Source of the DNA: an uncultured Rhodospirillales bacterium
GTDB lineage: Bacteria > Pseudomonadota > Alphaproteobacteria > CACIAM-22H2
Assembly: GCA_937926175.1 (NCBI GenBank)
Contig: CALANV010000018.1
Span: 133,524-197,523 of the forward strand
Length of the DNA stretch: 64,000 nucleotides
Direction: 5' to 3'
Every line of letters begins with the position of its first letter. Position 1 is the stretch's first letter. Below the pieces are notes generated by a model, which was given only the letters and a program-made list of their open reading frames with translations, was not told where the DNA came from and searched no databases. Below are positions 15,792-24,213 of the stretch, piece by piece. The position numbers and the translations under genes were made by a program.

Positions 15792-16787
15792 TCAGGCCGA
15801 CTGGGCCGCGGCCCGGTCCTCGACGTCGGCCTCGGCAAGGACGGCGGCAAAGACCTCGCGGTCGACGTTGCCGCCCGAAAGAACGAGGCCGATCCGCCTG
15901 CCGGCATTCAGCCGACGTTCCTTGAGCGCGGCGGCAAGCGGCGCCGCCCCGGCACCCTCGGCGACGTTGTGCGTATCGCTGAAATAGGCGCGCATCGCGG
16001 CGCGAATCTCGGCCTCGCTGACGGTGACGACGCGCGCGGCACGTTTCAGGATGACGGCGAGCGCATCGGGATTGGGAACGCGGCATGCCATGCCGTCGGC
16101 GATCGTGTCGGCGCTGTTGGTGCTGACCGGCCGTCCGGATGCGAACGAGAGCGCGTAGGCGGCGGCGCGCTCGGCCACCACGCCGACGACCTCGGTACGC
16201 AACCCGAGCGCGTCACGCGCCGCGATCACACCGCAGATGCCCGAGCCGAGCCCGATCGGCACGTAGACACGGTCAAGCTCGCCCGCCGCGCGGAACAGCT
16301 CGAGCGCATATGACGCGACGCCGCGGACGAGGTCGGGGGCAAAGGATTCGACGAAGAAGAGGCCGCGCGCGGCGGCGAGTTCGCGCGCATGCTCGAACGC
16401 CGCCTGGAAATCGGCCCCGTGCACGATCAGCTCTGCCCCCAAGGCGCGCATGGCCGCGTTCTTCTCGACGCTGTTGCCGACAGGTACGACGATCGTCGCG
16501 GCGAGCCCGACGCGCCCGGCGGCAAAGGCGACGCTCTGGCCATGATTGCCGCGCGTCGCAGCGATCACGCCCGCGAGCCCCGGCCGGGCCGATTTCAGCG
16601 CCGCCATGTACACGATCCCGCCGCGCACCTTGAAGGCGCCGAGCGGCGTATGGTTCTCGTGCTTGACCCAGACTTCGGCGCCGACCCGCGCCGCGAGAAG
16701 AGGCCAACGGTACTGCGGCGTCGGCGGCAGCACCGCGTAGACCTGCCGCGCTGCGGCTTCGAGCTCATCGAGCGTGAACGACATCAT
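15792..16787 (-). CDS. threonine dehydratase-like PLP enzyme
   Basis: Fold-type II pyridoxal-phosphate enzyme of the threonine/serine dehydratase group, 331 aa, single catalytic domain with no C-terminal ACT regulatory domain. That suggests a catabolic rather than a feedback-controlled biosynthetic role. The PLP lysine is in HTPLGAFKVRGG near residue 58. TRGNHGQSVAFAA holds the Asn loop that contacts the cofactor, PIGLGSGICGV is the phosphate-binding glycine loop, and VLSGGNVD is at the C terminus. Substrates could be threonine, serine or 3-hydroxyaspartate. Two adjacent ATG codons (16787, 16784) are possible starts. It lies 62 bp upstream of the alaX-like gene; both deal with serine/threonine-type chemistry, which may be chance. 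Confidence 0.87.
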   Translation of the reverse strand: MMSFTLDELEAAARQVYAVLPPTPQYRWPLLAARVGAEVWVKHENHTPLGAFKVRGGIVYMAALKSARPGLAGVIAATRGNHGQSVAFAAGRVGLAATIVVPVGNSVEKNAAMRALGAELIVHGADFQAAFEHARELAAARGLFFVESFAPDLVRGVASYALELFRAAGELDRVYVPIGLGSGICGVIAARDALGLRTEVVGVVAERAAAYALSFASGRPVSTNSADTIADGMACRVPNPDALAVILKRAARVVTVSEAEIRAAMRAYFSDTHNVAEGAGAAPLAAALKERRLNAGRRIGLVLSGGNVDREVFAAVLAEADVEDRAAAQSA

Positions 16788-16999
16788 CGCCGCCGAGAAT
16801 ACCGCGAACCCCGGCCGTGCCCGCAAGCCTCGGCATGTATCCAGACATTTGATGCGGCCGAGCTGAGTTGCGCCGAACGATCCCGGCCTGCCGGACCGGA
16901 TGGAACTGTGCCGCAGCGCACGCCGAGGACGTTGCGCCCAAGGCGCCCGCTGCGGCCGAGGAGCGGAACAATTCGTGTGCGCAAATATTTTAGTCCGGC

Positions 17000-18154
17000 A
17001 TGTTCACCATCAACGATCTGCGCACCCTCATGGGCCAGACGGCCCGCCCCGCCGTTTCCATTTTCCTTCCCACCCACGTTCGAGGCCGTGAAATCCGCCA
17101 GGACCCGATCCGGCTGAAAAATCTGCTGAGCGAGGCCGAGGCGCAGCTCGTCGCGCGCGGCCAGCGCGCGGAAGCCGCGCGCGACATGCTCAAACCCGCA
17201 CGCGACCTGCTCGACGACGGCCCGTTCTGGCGGCACCAGGACCAGGGCCTTGCCCTGTTCCTCGCCCCGGGCGTCTTTCACCGCTATCACGTTCCGCTGG
17301 TGCTACCGGAACGCGTGTTCGTCGGGCCGTTCTTCCACATCAAGCCGCTCCTGAATCTGCTGGCGGTCGACGGACGCTTCCTGGTGCTGACGATCAGCAA
17401 CGCGCGCACACGCCTGTTCGAGTGCTCGCGTTTCAAACTGACGGAACGTACGGACCTGAACGTGCCGCACGGCGTCGAGGCCATCGTGCAGGAGACCGAG
17501 TATCAGGAGATGCTCGATGCCAACCCGGTGGGGCGCAAACGGGCCGGCATGACGGGCGGCGTGCAAGGCTCGCAAAGCCTGGGCGAGGATCCGGAACAGG
17601 TCCGCAAGAACCAGCAGATCGAGTATCTGCGTCGCGTCGCGGCCGGCATCGATACGGCCCTTGGCGGCGACGACGCCCCGGTCGTGCTGGCGGCCGAGAG
17701 TCAGATCCGCGGTCACTTCAAGAAGATCAGCGGACTCGAGCCCGTGAGCGAACTGGAACTGAACCCCGATGCATTCGAGCCGGGAGAGCTGCACCAGCTC
17801 GCCTTCGAGCAGATCCGGCCACATTTTCTCGATACGCGCCGGCGTGCGCTCGACCAATTCAACACGCTGCTCGGCAACAACGACCCGCGCGCCGGCATCC
17901 GCGTCGAAGACATCGTCAAGGGGGCCCGCTATGCCCGTGTCGAGATACTGTTCGTCGCGGACGGTGAACACCTGTGGGGCCAGTTCGACGAGAAAACGGG
18001 TCAAGTGACGGTACACGGCCGACCGAACGGCGACGACTGCGACCTGCTCGACTACGCCGCCGCACAGACGCTGCTCAATGGCGGTCGCGTCGACCTGCTG
18101 CCGCGCGCGGAGATGCCACGCGGCGCGCTCGCCGCAGCGATCTTCCGGTATTGA
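17000..18154 (+). CDS. bacterial eRF1-like (baeRF) family protein
   Basis: A 384-aa cytoplasmic protein that I recognise as a member of the bacterial archaeo-eukaryotic release-factor-like (baeRF) group, sometimes mislabelled chemotaxis protein. Seen are the N-terminal region RPAVSIFLPTHVRGREIRQD, the middle region GRFLVLTISNARTRLFECS, where a catalytic loop would lie in eRF1, and the C-terminal L7Ae-like part: ARVEILFVADGEHLWGQFD, then DCDLLDYAAAQTLLNGG and VDLLPRAEMPRGALAAAIFRY. No GGQ motif is evident, although GMTGGVQGSQSLGED near residue 185 is a glycine-rich loop worth comparing. Roles in ribosome rescue or RNA cleavage have been proposed for the group. It is monocistronic, divergent from the dehydratase gene, with AAATATTTTA just upstream. 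Confidence 0.65.
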   Translation: MFTINDLRTLMGQTARPAVSIFLPTHVRGREIRQDPIRLKNLLSEAEAQLVARGQRAEAARDMLKPARDLLDDGPFWRHQDQGLALFLAPGVFHRYHVPLVLPERVFVGPFFHIKPLLNLLAVDGRFLVLTISNARTRLFECSRFKLTERTDLNVPHGVEAIVQETEYQEMLDANPVGRKRAGMTGGVQGSQSLGEDPEQVRKNQQIEYLRRVAAGIDTALGGDDAPVVLAAESQIRGHFKKISGLEPVSELELNPDAFEPGELHQLAFEQIRPHFLDTRRRALDQFNTLLGNNDPRAGIRVEDIVKGARYARVEILFVADGEHLWGQFDEKTGQVTVHGRPNGDDCDLLDYAAAQTLLNGGRVDLLPRAEMPRGALAAAIFRY

Positions 18155-18651
18155 GAGCCTGGTCGCGTCGCCCACGTGCCGGCCCCTTACCGGCGCGACG
18201 GACCGGGAAACCGCCGGGACACGACGACGACCGGGTATGGGACCGTGTCCCGAGACAGCGTTCCGGAACACGGTGCTCCACCGTCCCACCCGCCACATCT
18301 ATCGGGCCGGCGTCGGCTGCGAGTCCAACCGACATTTCAATGCGTTGCCTCGTTTCACGCGACCGGCGTCGCAGCCGTTTGCGGGACAAGCGGGACACCG
18401 GAACCGCGGGACAGCGGGGCGCTGGGACCGTGGGACACCTGGGACAACGGCACCTGCGGAAGCCGGTCCAAACGAAACGCCCGCCTTTAGCCTTTCGACC
18501 CGGCGGGCGCACCGATCCGGCCCCGAGGACACCACGAACCGGCCATCCCTCAACCCACGGTGGTCGTGAAACGCTGGCGCATTCAGGCCGTCGCGCGATG
18601 AGGAACACCATCGCGTCTACCGGGTCGAACACCGCCCCTCGCCCTAAGCCT
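18155..18651. other. 497-bp intergenic region between convergent genes
   Basis: No gene is supported here; the reading frames that cross it are low-complexity Arg/Pro/Ala-rich shadows. It contains the degenerate GGGACA repeat listed separately. No clear terminator with a T run was seen for either flanking gene. Confidence 0.5.
18383..18446. repeat. degenerate GGGACA short-period repeat
   Basis: Five copies of GGGACA and one GGGACC begin at 18383, 18392, 18408, 18424, 18432 and 18441, spaced by 9, 16, 16, 8 and 9 bases. This looks like a decayed repeat with a unit of about 8 bp. The intervening bases are not conserved. Confidence 0.6.
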
Positions 18652-20256
18652 CTAGCCGTTGCGCGATCCGTGCCGAAACCTCTCCGGCGCGTCGTGCGGT
18701 CGTCCCACGCCGAACGGCAAGATCGCGACAGTCCATCGCAGCGCGTCGCGAATCATCTGCCGCTCCGGATCGCCGGCGAGACCAAGGTAGCCGGTCATGT
18801 ACACCACGGCACCGGCAGCCGCCGTCGCGACGAGCGAGACGACGGAGTGCGTTTCGACGACCCAGCCCGAAACATGAAGCAGGGCCGCCATCGGCACGGC
18901 CGGCAACAGGGCAGGCAGAAGAATCTGCCCGATCACGTCGCGCATGCCGACGCCGAGCATTCGGTTCACGTATGGCAGCACGAAGCCGAGACAGACCGCC
19001 GCGGTCGGGACGAGGGTGCCGACCGCCACACCCACGGCGCCATAGGGCCGGACGAGCAGCAGCGAGAGGATCAGAATCGCAACCGCCATCACGACCGTGG
19101 CGACGGCGAGAAGATGATGCCGCGCCATGCCCCGCAGGATGAACGTGCCCGGCCATTGACTGGTCTCGATGGCGATCGCCAGCGTGAGGATGACGACGAG
19201 CGGGGCATGAGCGGCATAGTCCGGGCCGATCCAGACCGTCAGCGTCGATCCGGCGAGCGCGATGAGCGGCCCCGCGACGAGCGTCAGGGCCGCGAGCGTC
19301 AGGCGACTGGCAACGAGATAAAGCGACCGCAGCCGGCGCATATCCTCTTCGGCATGAAGCTGCGAGGCGAGCGGCACGAGGATCTTGAGGAACTGGTCGC
19401 TGACGACCTGGGGAAGAAGGCTCAACCGGCGCGCCACGGCATAAGGGGCGACGGTGCCCGCCGACAGGAACGCACCGATGACGATTTCCGCCCCTTTCAT
19501 CTGCACGAGAAAGGCCGCTTGCATGGCGAACATCGACGAGCTGAAGGTCACGACCTTGCGCACGACGCCGCGCCGCGCTCCCCGCCATCCGAAACGGAGC
19601 TCGGGCGCAAGGCGGCGCACGCACCATGCGGTGAGGCCGTGGACGCCGAACGATGCGAGCATGCTCGCAATCGCGATCTCGATGAGACCGCCGCCGCGCA
19701 ACACGATCCACACGATCGCCGCAGCCGACACGAGCTGGCCGAACACGCTGACCGCATTGAGGACGCCGAACCGCTGCAGCCCCCGCAGGATCGCCGCGAA
19801 GACGGCACATGGAATCGAGATCGCGGCCTGAACGCCGACGAGCAGGACCAGAATCTCTGCCGTCGCGTGCAAGGATGCCGGTATCGCAAACAGATCGGGG
19901 AAGATCGGCGCGAAGGCGGCGCTGAGCATCAGCGCGGCCACACCCAGAACGGCGTAGAGACGGAATGCGGCGGCGATGACCTCGTTCGTGCGCGCGTGCT
20001 CGCCCCGGGCGCGATGCTCCGCGACATACTTGGTTATGGCATCGGCAATGCCGAGATCGAGCAGGCCGACGTAGGCAAGAGTCGAACCGACGAGGATCCA
20101 GAGCCCATATTGGAGTTCGCCGAGCCGGTGCAGGAGAAACGGCATGAGCAGAAACGCCAGCACCACCGTGACCAGCTTGCCTGCGGCATTGCCGGCCGTC
20201 GCGATCAGAACCTGTCGGCGGATCGCGACCGCAGCATCCGGTGGGTGAGCAGCCAT
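18652..20256 (-). CDS. polysaccharide flippase-like membrane protein (Wzx/oligosaccharide flippase family)
   Basis: Integral membrane protein, 534 aa, with roughly 12-14 hydrophobic helices, of the polysaccharide-transport/MVF-like flippase group. The N terminus is typical: RQVLIATAGNAAGKLVTVVLAFLLMPFLLHRLG followed by YGLWILVGSTLAYVGLLDLGIADAITKYVAEH. It would flip a lipid-linked sugar unit across the inner membrane. The C-terminal tail (about 25 residues rich in Arg, Pro and His) is hydrophilic. It is the last gene of a minus-strand glycan cluster. Its start overlaps the end of a truncated glycosyltransferase by 52 bases, which is unusual and suggests the boundary was created by a deletion or that the true start is further in. 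Confidence 0.85.
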   Translation of the reverse strand: MAAHPPDAAVAIRRQVLIATAGNAAGKLVTVVLAFLLMPFLLHRLGELQYGLWILVGSTLAYVGLLDLGIADAITKYVAEHRARGEHARTNEVIAAAFRLYAVLGVAALMLSAAFAPIFPDLFAIPASLHATAEILVLLVGVQAAISIPCAVFAAILRGLQRFGVLNAVSVFGQLVSAAAIVWIVLRGGGLIEIAIASMLASFGVHGLTAWCVRRLAPELRFGWRGARRGVVRKVVTFSSSMFAMQAAFLVQMKGAEIVIGAFLSAGTVAPYAVARRLSLLPQVVSDQFLKILVPLASQLHAEEDMRRLRSLYLVASRLTLAALTLVAGPLIALAGSTLTVWIGPDYAAHAPLVVILTLAIAIETSQWPGTFILRGMARHHLLAVATVVMAVAILILSLLLVRPYGAVGVAVGTLVPTAAVCLGFVLPYVNRMLGVGMRDVIGQILLPALLPAVPMAALLHVSGWVVETHSVVSLVATAAAGAVVYMTGYLGLAGDPERQMIRDALRWTVAILPFGVGRPHDAPERFRHGSRNG

Positions 20257-20699
20257 TCCAATGCTCCAAATATGACGCCGGTGGCATACGGCGCGTCGCC
20301 GGCGGCCAGATGCGGCGCCCGGCGCGACCGGGAAAGCGCGCGGACGATGGCACCGAACCAGCCCGGCGGCGCGAGAACATCGTCATGCGTGAAGACCAGA
20401 AGGTCGTGACGGGCGGCGACGACGCCCCTGTTGTTGGCACGGCTCAAGCCAACCGAGCGGGTCCTCAAGTACCGGATGCCGCACAGGCGCGCAGTACGCA
20501 GGCAGGACAGGCGCGGGTGCCGCGCGTCGCTCTGGTCCACGATTATCAGCTCCGCCGGCACGTCCTCGCCCGCCAGGATCGAGGCGGCCGCGGCCTTGAG
20601 GCGATCGGGGCGATTGCGCGTGGCGATGATCAGCGATGCGGGCGACAGAGACGGCTGCATCGGTGACGGCGTTGCGGCGGCGTCATCGACCCGGGGCAT
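20205..20699 (-). CDS. truncated family 2 glycosyltransferase
   Basis: A GT-A-fold glycosyltransferase fragment, 164 aa. It has the normal N-terminal half: SLIIATRNRPDRLKAAAASI (nucleotide-binding strand), ELIIVDQSDARHP, RSVGLSRANNRGVVAAR and the DxD-like metal site THDDVLAPPGWFGAI. It then stops after about 50 further residues, whereas family 2 enzymes usually continue for another 100-200 residues carrying the acceptor site and the catalytic base. The reading frame ends inside the flippase gene (52-base overlap), and other frames do not continue the domain. It is therefore probably a deletion remnant or an inactive enzyme. The start at 20699 has GCGAGG at suitable spacing; an alternative ATG lies at 20660. 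Confidence 0.7.
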   Translation of the reverse strand: MPRVDDAAATPSPMQPSLSPASLIIATRNRPDRLKAAAASILAGEDVPAELIIVDQSDARHPRLSCLRTARLCGIRYLRTRSVGLSRANNRGVVAARHDLLVFTHDDVLAPPGWFGAIVRALSRSRRAPHLAAGDAPYATGVIFGALEWLLTHRMLRSRSADRF

Positions 20700-20721
20700 A
20701 AATCGGCCTCGCCCGACGCCA

Positions 20722-21438
20722 TCACGTCTTGACGGCCCGGATGGCGACGACAAGGGGGAAGCGGTCGTCGGCCGTATCGAGCTCGCGCGCGGAAAGCTCT
20801 TCCGCCGCCATTCCGAACAGGAAGGCGGCCCCGACCAGGACGTTCCCGTAGGTGCGTATCGTCAGCTGATCGGGGGTGAACAGCCGTCCAAAGAGCTCAC
20901 CGCACGACGCGGCGGTGAATCGCCAGTAGTCCTTTTCGCACGCCAGCCGACTGACCGACGGCACCGTGACGAGAAGCACGCCGCCGGGACGCAAAATCCG
21001 GTGCGCGTGGGCAAGCGCGGCGCGCGTGTCGTAGATAAGCTGAAGCGTCTGGGTCAGAATGAAGCAGTCGAACTGTCCGGACGGAATCGAATGCGCCGCG
21101 GCCAGATCGGCGTAGATCGTTGCTTCGGCATTCGACGTGTCGATATCGAGCACGTCGCTGCGCTCGACGGCGACGCCGAACCGGCTCGTATAACGCCTGT
21201 CCCTTACCTCGAGCACATGGCCGCGAATGTCGCCGCGATGCTCGGCGATGAACCGCTCGATGAAATACCGATCGACCGGCGTCCCCCGTTCGGCGCCCCA
21301 ATGGTCGCTCAGGGGTGTCGTCCGACGAAGGGTGCCGAAGGACGCCGGACGCCGCAGACGGCAGAGCCGTTGGCGCAGCCGGTCCGGCGGCACGAAGGGA
21401 AAGAATGTGCGCACCAGAGTCACGACCGGGTCGTACAT
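20722..21438 (-). CDS. class I SAM-dependent methyltransferase (glycan-cluster type)
   Basis: A 238-aa Rossmann-fold methyltransferase. Motif I is the atypical HVLEVRDRRYTSRFG rather than ExGxGxG, a form seen in methyltransferases beside glycosyltransferases. SDVLDIDTSNAEATIYADL gives the acidic residue for the adenosyl ribose, QFDCFILTQTLQLIYD is motif IV, and HRILRPGGVLLVTVP is motif V. It would methylate a sugar or lipid-linked intermediate. ATG 21438 is taken as the start; it overlaps the upstream kinase gene by 19 bases. A longer reading from 21510 would begin with an Arg-rich stretch of no clear homology. It sits fourth in the six-gene minus-strand polysaccharide cluster. Confidence 0.8.
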   Translation of the reverse strand: MYDPVVTLVRTFFPFVPPDRLRQRLCRLRRPASFGTLRRTTPLSDHWGAERGTPVDRYFIERFIAEHRGDIRGHVLEVRDRRYTSRFGVAVERSDVLDIDTSNAEATIYADLAAAHSIPSGQFDCFILTQTLQLIYDTRAALAHAHRILRPGGVLLVTVPSVSRLACEKDYWRFTAASCGELFGRLFTPDQLTIRTYGNVLVGAAFLFGMAAEELSARELDTADDRFPLVVAIRAVKT

Positions 21439-23096
21439 GCGGACCGCCCCACCTGTTGCGGAAGAGGTCTTCGCGTATGGCGTGCGGACACGCCGGCGCG
21501 CGTCGTCCACGACGCTGACCGAACCTCTTCCTCCCAGAATGCCAGAAACGCGCTACGGCCGAGGGCCGTTCGATCCGGCGGACCACCGGCTTCGGCCGCA
21601 AGCTGCCGATAGTCCGAGCGCGAATGGATGAGCCAGGCGAGTGCGGCAAGCGATGGCAATGTCGCGGCGTCCAGGCCGAGCCGCCTGGCGTACAAAGCCA
21701 GACACTCCGCGCGCACTCGCCCCGTGAAGCTGGCCGGATCGAGCGCCCGACGATATGACTCGCGAAGCCGCGCCGATGCCGTGTCGTACGGGACGCGGTC
21801 GAGTTCGCAGGCGAGATACGTAAGGAAATAGATCAGATCGAGACCGGGCAGGCCGTCGAGTTCCGCCGATTCCCAGTCGAGGACGACCAACTCGCCCTGC
21901 GAGTCGATCAGCACGTTCCAGGGCGAGAAATCGCGTTGCTCCACGATGACCGGCAACGGCCCCAGCGACGCAATCGCCGCGCGCGTCCGGCGAAGCAGGC
22001 CGTCATCGGCCACCGCGCCGAAGGCATCGGTGAAGTCGGCGAGCGCGGGTGCGGCGATGCGTTCGCGCCAGTCGGCGCTGGGCTGCCGCGCGGTGCGCTG
22101 CGCGAAATCGGCCAGCCACGTCGTCGCCTTCAGCGCTAGGTCGCGATAGTTACCACGATGGACGACGGCGTTCACGGGCGCGCCGAGCAGCGCAGTCTCG
22201 CCGAGGAGCGTGACGGCGCCCCGCTTCTCTTCGAATACGATCCGAGGGATGCCGGGAAACGCACCCGGATGCCGTGCATGAAGCGTCCTGAGGACGGTGG
22301 CTTCCCGTGCCAGGGCCGGGACGGCCTCCGGCACGCGCGGGAGCTTGATCGCCAGCCGGGGCCGTGGATCCGGCCCCGCGAAGACCAGGGCGACACACTT
22401 GCTGATGCTGCGACGGCCCTCGGTCACCAAGAGACAGGAAAGACTCCGGGGTACTGGACCGAGCCCCCATACCGGCCAGCCCTCGCGCACACGGTCGAGC
22501 AAGGCCCGGCGTTCGAAAGACGCATCGAACGCCGAGTCCGGCGGCTTTCTGGCGATCGCGCAGACCGGGCGAAGCAGTTGCGCCCACCCGGCGATGGGCC
22601 AAAGGATTCGGCGCGCTGCCCTTCCGGCGCGACGAACCAGCGTGCGGCCGCCCCGCTGCAAATGCCGGAAGTGGCGCGGTGCGCCCCAGCGGTCGAGCGG
22701 GATCCAGAAGCGCGCCCGGGTCGGTGACGGCCACGGCCAAAAGCATGCGACGTCATCGAACCCGGCGGCCCTCAGCATGCCGCGAATGCGCCGCGGTCCG
22801 GCCGCGAACGGCGCGTGCCACTCCATATAACACCACGCGCCGGGTGCCAGTGTGCGTTGCGCAGCGCGCAGGGTCGAGACATCGGGATCGACCGCGACCA
22901 CCAGATCGCACGCGTCCCCGAGATTCGGGTCCGTCTTGATCCGGCCGGAGATCGAGGCGACCGCCTCACCCAAGAGGCCGCCGGCGAGGCAGAGGCTGCG
23001 AGCCGGCGCGGGATCCGGCAAAAGGAAACGCCAGTCCACGCGGCGCAGGCATGCGTTGCGATCCTCGACCCGCGGCAATTCATCCACGATCGGCAT
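21420..23096 (-). CDS. methyltransferase-like domain fused to aminoglycoside-phosphotransferase-like kinase
   Basis: A 558-aa two-part protein in the glycan cluster. Residues 1-180 look like a degenerate methyltransferase (LAGGLLGEAVASISG, CDLVVAVDPDVSTLRAAQRTLAPGAW, then GMLRAAGFDDVACFWPWPS) without an intact cofactor loop. Residues 190-540 form a kinase-like fold: K251 in RLAIKLPRV, the catalytic loop QRDFSPWN at 387-394 with Asp389 and Asn394 present but Gln in place of the usual His, and the metal-binding DWES at 407. It probably phosphorylates a sugar or lipid precursor. The C terminus ends in a basic tail. The gene overlaps the GT4 gene by 17 bases. The Shine-Dalgarno GGAGG is only 2 bases from the ATG, so GTG 23087 is an alternative start. 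Confidence 0.75.
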   Translation of the reverse strand: MPIVDELPRVEDRNACLRRVDWRFLLPDPAPARSLCLAGGLLGEAVASISGRIKTDPNLGDACDLVVAVDPDVSTLRAAQRTLAPGAWCYMEWHAPFAAGPRRIRGMLRAAGFDDVACFWPWPSPTRARFWIPLDRWGAPRHFRHLQRGGRTLVRRAGRAARRILWPIAGWAQLLRPVCAIARKPPDSAFDASFERRALLDRVREGWPVWGLGPVPRSLSCLLVTEGRRSISKCVALVFAGPDPRPRLAIKLPRVPEAVPALAREATVLRTLHARHPGAFPGIPRIVFEEKRGAVTLLGETALLGAPVNAVVHRGNYRDLALKATTWLADFAQRTARQPSADWRERIAAPALADFTDAFGAVADDGLLRRTRAAIASLGPLPVIVEQRDFSPWNVLIDSQGELVVLDWESAELDGLPGLDLIYFLTYLACELDRVPYDTASARLRESYRRALDPASFTGRVRAECLALYARRLGLDAATLPSLAALAWLIHSRSDYRQLAAEAGGPPDRTALGRSAFLAFWEEEVRSASWTTRAGVSARHTRRPLPQQVGRSACTTRS

Positions 23097-24201
23097 TTCC
23101 TCCGCGCAAGCTCAGGACCTCGTCATAGATTTCGAACGTTTGCTTGCACATCGTTTCGGCCGAGAACTCCGCGGCGCGCGCCCGGGCGGCAGCCGCCAGT
23201 CGCGCCGCCAAGGCCGGTTCGGACAGCAACGTCCGGATCGCCTTCGCCAGGGCGGCGGGATCGGCGGGCGGCACGAGCAGACCGGTCTCGCCGTGGCGGA
23301 TTGCTTCGTCGGTGCCGCCGACAGCGGTGGCGACGATGGGCTTTTGCGCCGCGGCAGCCTCCATGACCGAAAGTGGGTAGCCTTCGAACAGCGAGGGAAG
23401 AACGAACAGATCGCAGGCGGCAAGGAGCGCGGGAATGTCCTCGCGGTAGCCGAGAAACACGACCCGATCCGCCACCCCCAGCGCGCGGGCCTGCTCTTCC
23501 AGCTCGGCACGCAACGGACCGTCGCCGGCCAGCACGAACACGGCCTCGGGCACCATGGCGGCGGCTTTCAGGAGGTATTTGTGACCCTTCTGCTCGTCGA
23601 GGCGGGCCGGCGTCAGAATCAAAGACCGCGCCGATCCGCCCGACAGCATCGCGCGCAGTCTTTCATCGACGCGCCCCTCGAAGGCGCGCAGGGGAATGCC
23701 GTTGCGGACGACGCGGATCTTCCGCGCCGGCACCTTCGAGACGTGCCACAGCCCGTGTGCCACCCAGTCCGACACGGCAAGAAACCGGTCGACGCCCTTC
23801 GAGATGACCTGCTGGACGAGACTGGGCGGGCACCGCTCAGGCCCGCCGAAAAGCTGCACGGTGGCCACCACCGCTGGCACGCGCGCAAGCACCGCGGCAG
23901 CCAGCCCGCGCCTGCAGGCCAGAGGCCAATTCAGGTGCGCGTGGAAGACGGACGGCCGCACCGTCCGCAGGACACGCCGAAGCTGGACGATGCCGGCGAG
24001 AGCGTCGCCCATGCGCGGCACGGGCCGCAGCTCGACGCCGTGCCGCTCGGCGTCCTTCAGCAGCGGCGCAAGACCTGGTGCCGGGTGATGAACGAGCACC
24101 GGCCGCCAGCGATTGCGATCGAGACCGGCAAGCAACATCGCGGCGATCTGCTCCGCGCCACCGAAGGCCTGACCATCGACAAAATGGACGACCGTACGCA
24201 T
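23080..24201 (-). CDS. family 4 glycosyltransferase
   Basis: A GT-B fold retaining glycosyltransferase, 373 aa, complete. The N-terminal domain starts VVHFVDGQAFGGAEQIAAMLL with the glycine loop GGAE and includes VFHAHLNWPLAC. The C-terminal domain carries ILTPARLDEQKGHKYLLKAA, VFLGYREDIPALLAACDLFVLPS, and the donor-binding EGYPLSVMEAAA, with the two glutamates of the E-x7-E motif at EGYPLSVME. It transfers a sugar from a nucleotide donor onto a lipid-linked or nascent glycan at the inner face of the membrane. It starts 12 bases after the preceding GT2 gene, and its end overlaps the kinase gene, so it is in the same transcript. Sugar specificity is unknown. Confidence 0.9.
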   Translation of the reverse strand: MRTVVHFVDGQAFGGAEQIAAMLLAGLDRNRWRPVLVHHPAPGLAPLLKDAERHGVELRPVPRMGDALAGIVQLRRVLRTVRPSVFHAHLNWPLACRRGLAAAVLARVPAVVATVQLFGGPERCPPSLVQQVISKGVDRFLAVSDWVAHGLWHVSKVPARKIRVVRNGIPLRAFEGRVDERLRAMLSGGSARSLILTPARLDEQKGHKYLLKAAAMVPEAVFVLAGDGPLRAELEEQARALGVADRVVFLGYREDIPALLAACDLFVLPSLFEGYPLSVMEAAAAQKPIVATAVGGTDEAIRHGETGLLVPPADPAALAKAIRTLLSEPALAARLAAAARARAAEFSAETMCKQTFEIYDEVLSLRGGNADRG

Positions 24202-24213
24202 GGGCGGGCGTTC

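Noticed and set aside
18383..18446. Possible CRISPR array
   Set aside because: The repeat units are only 6 bases and the spacing is 8-16 bases; no repeat of 23 bases or more and no cas genes.
17974..20409. An 811-aa open frame on the + strand opposite the flippase gene
   Set aside because: Its composition (Arg, Asp, Gly, His runs) is that of a reverse-strand shadow, and the minus-strand flippase has clear membrane helices.
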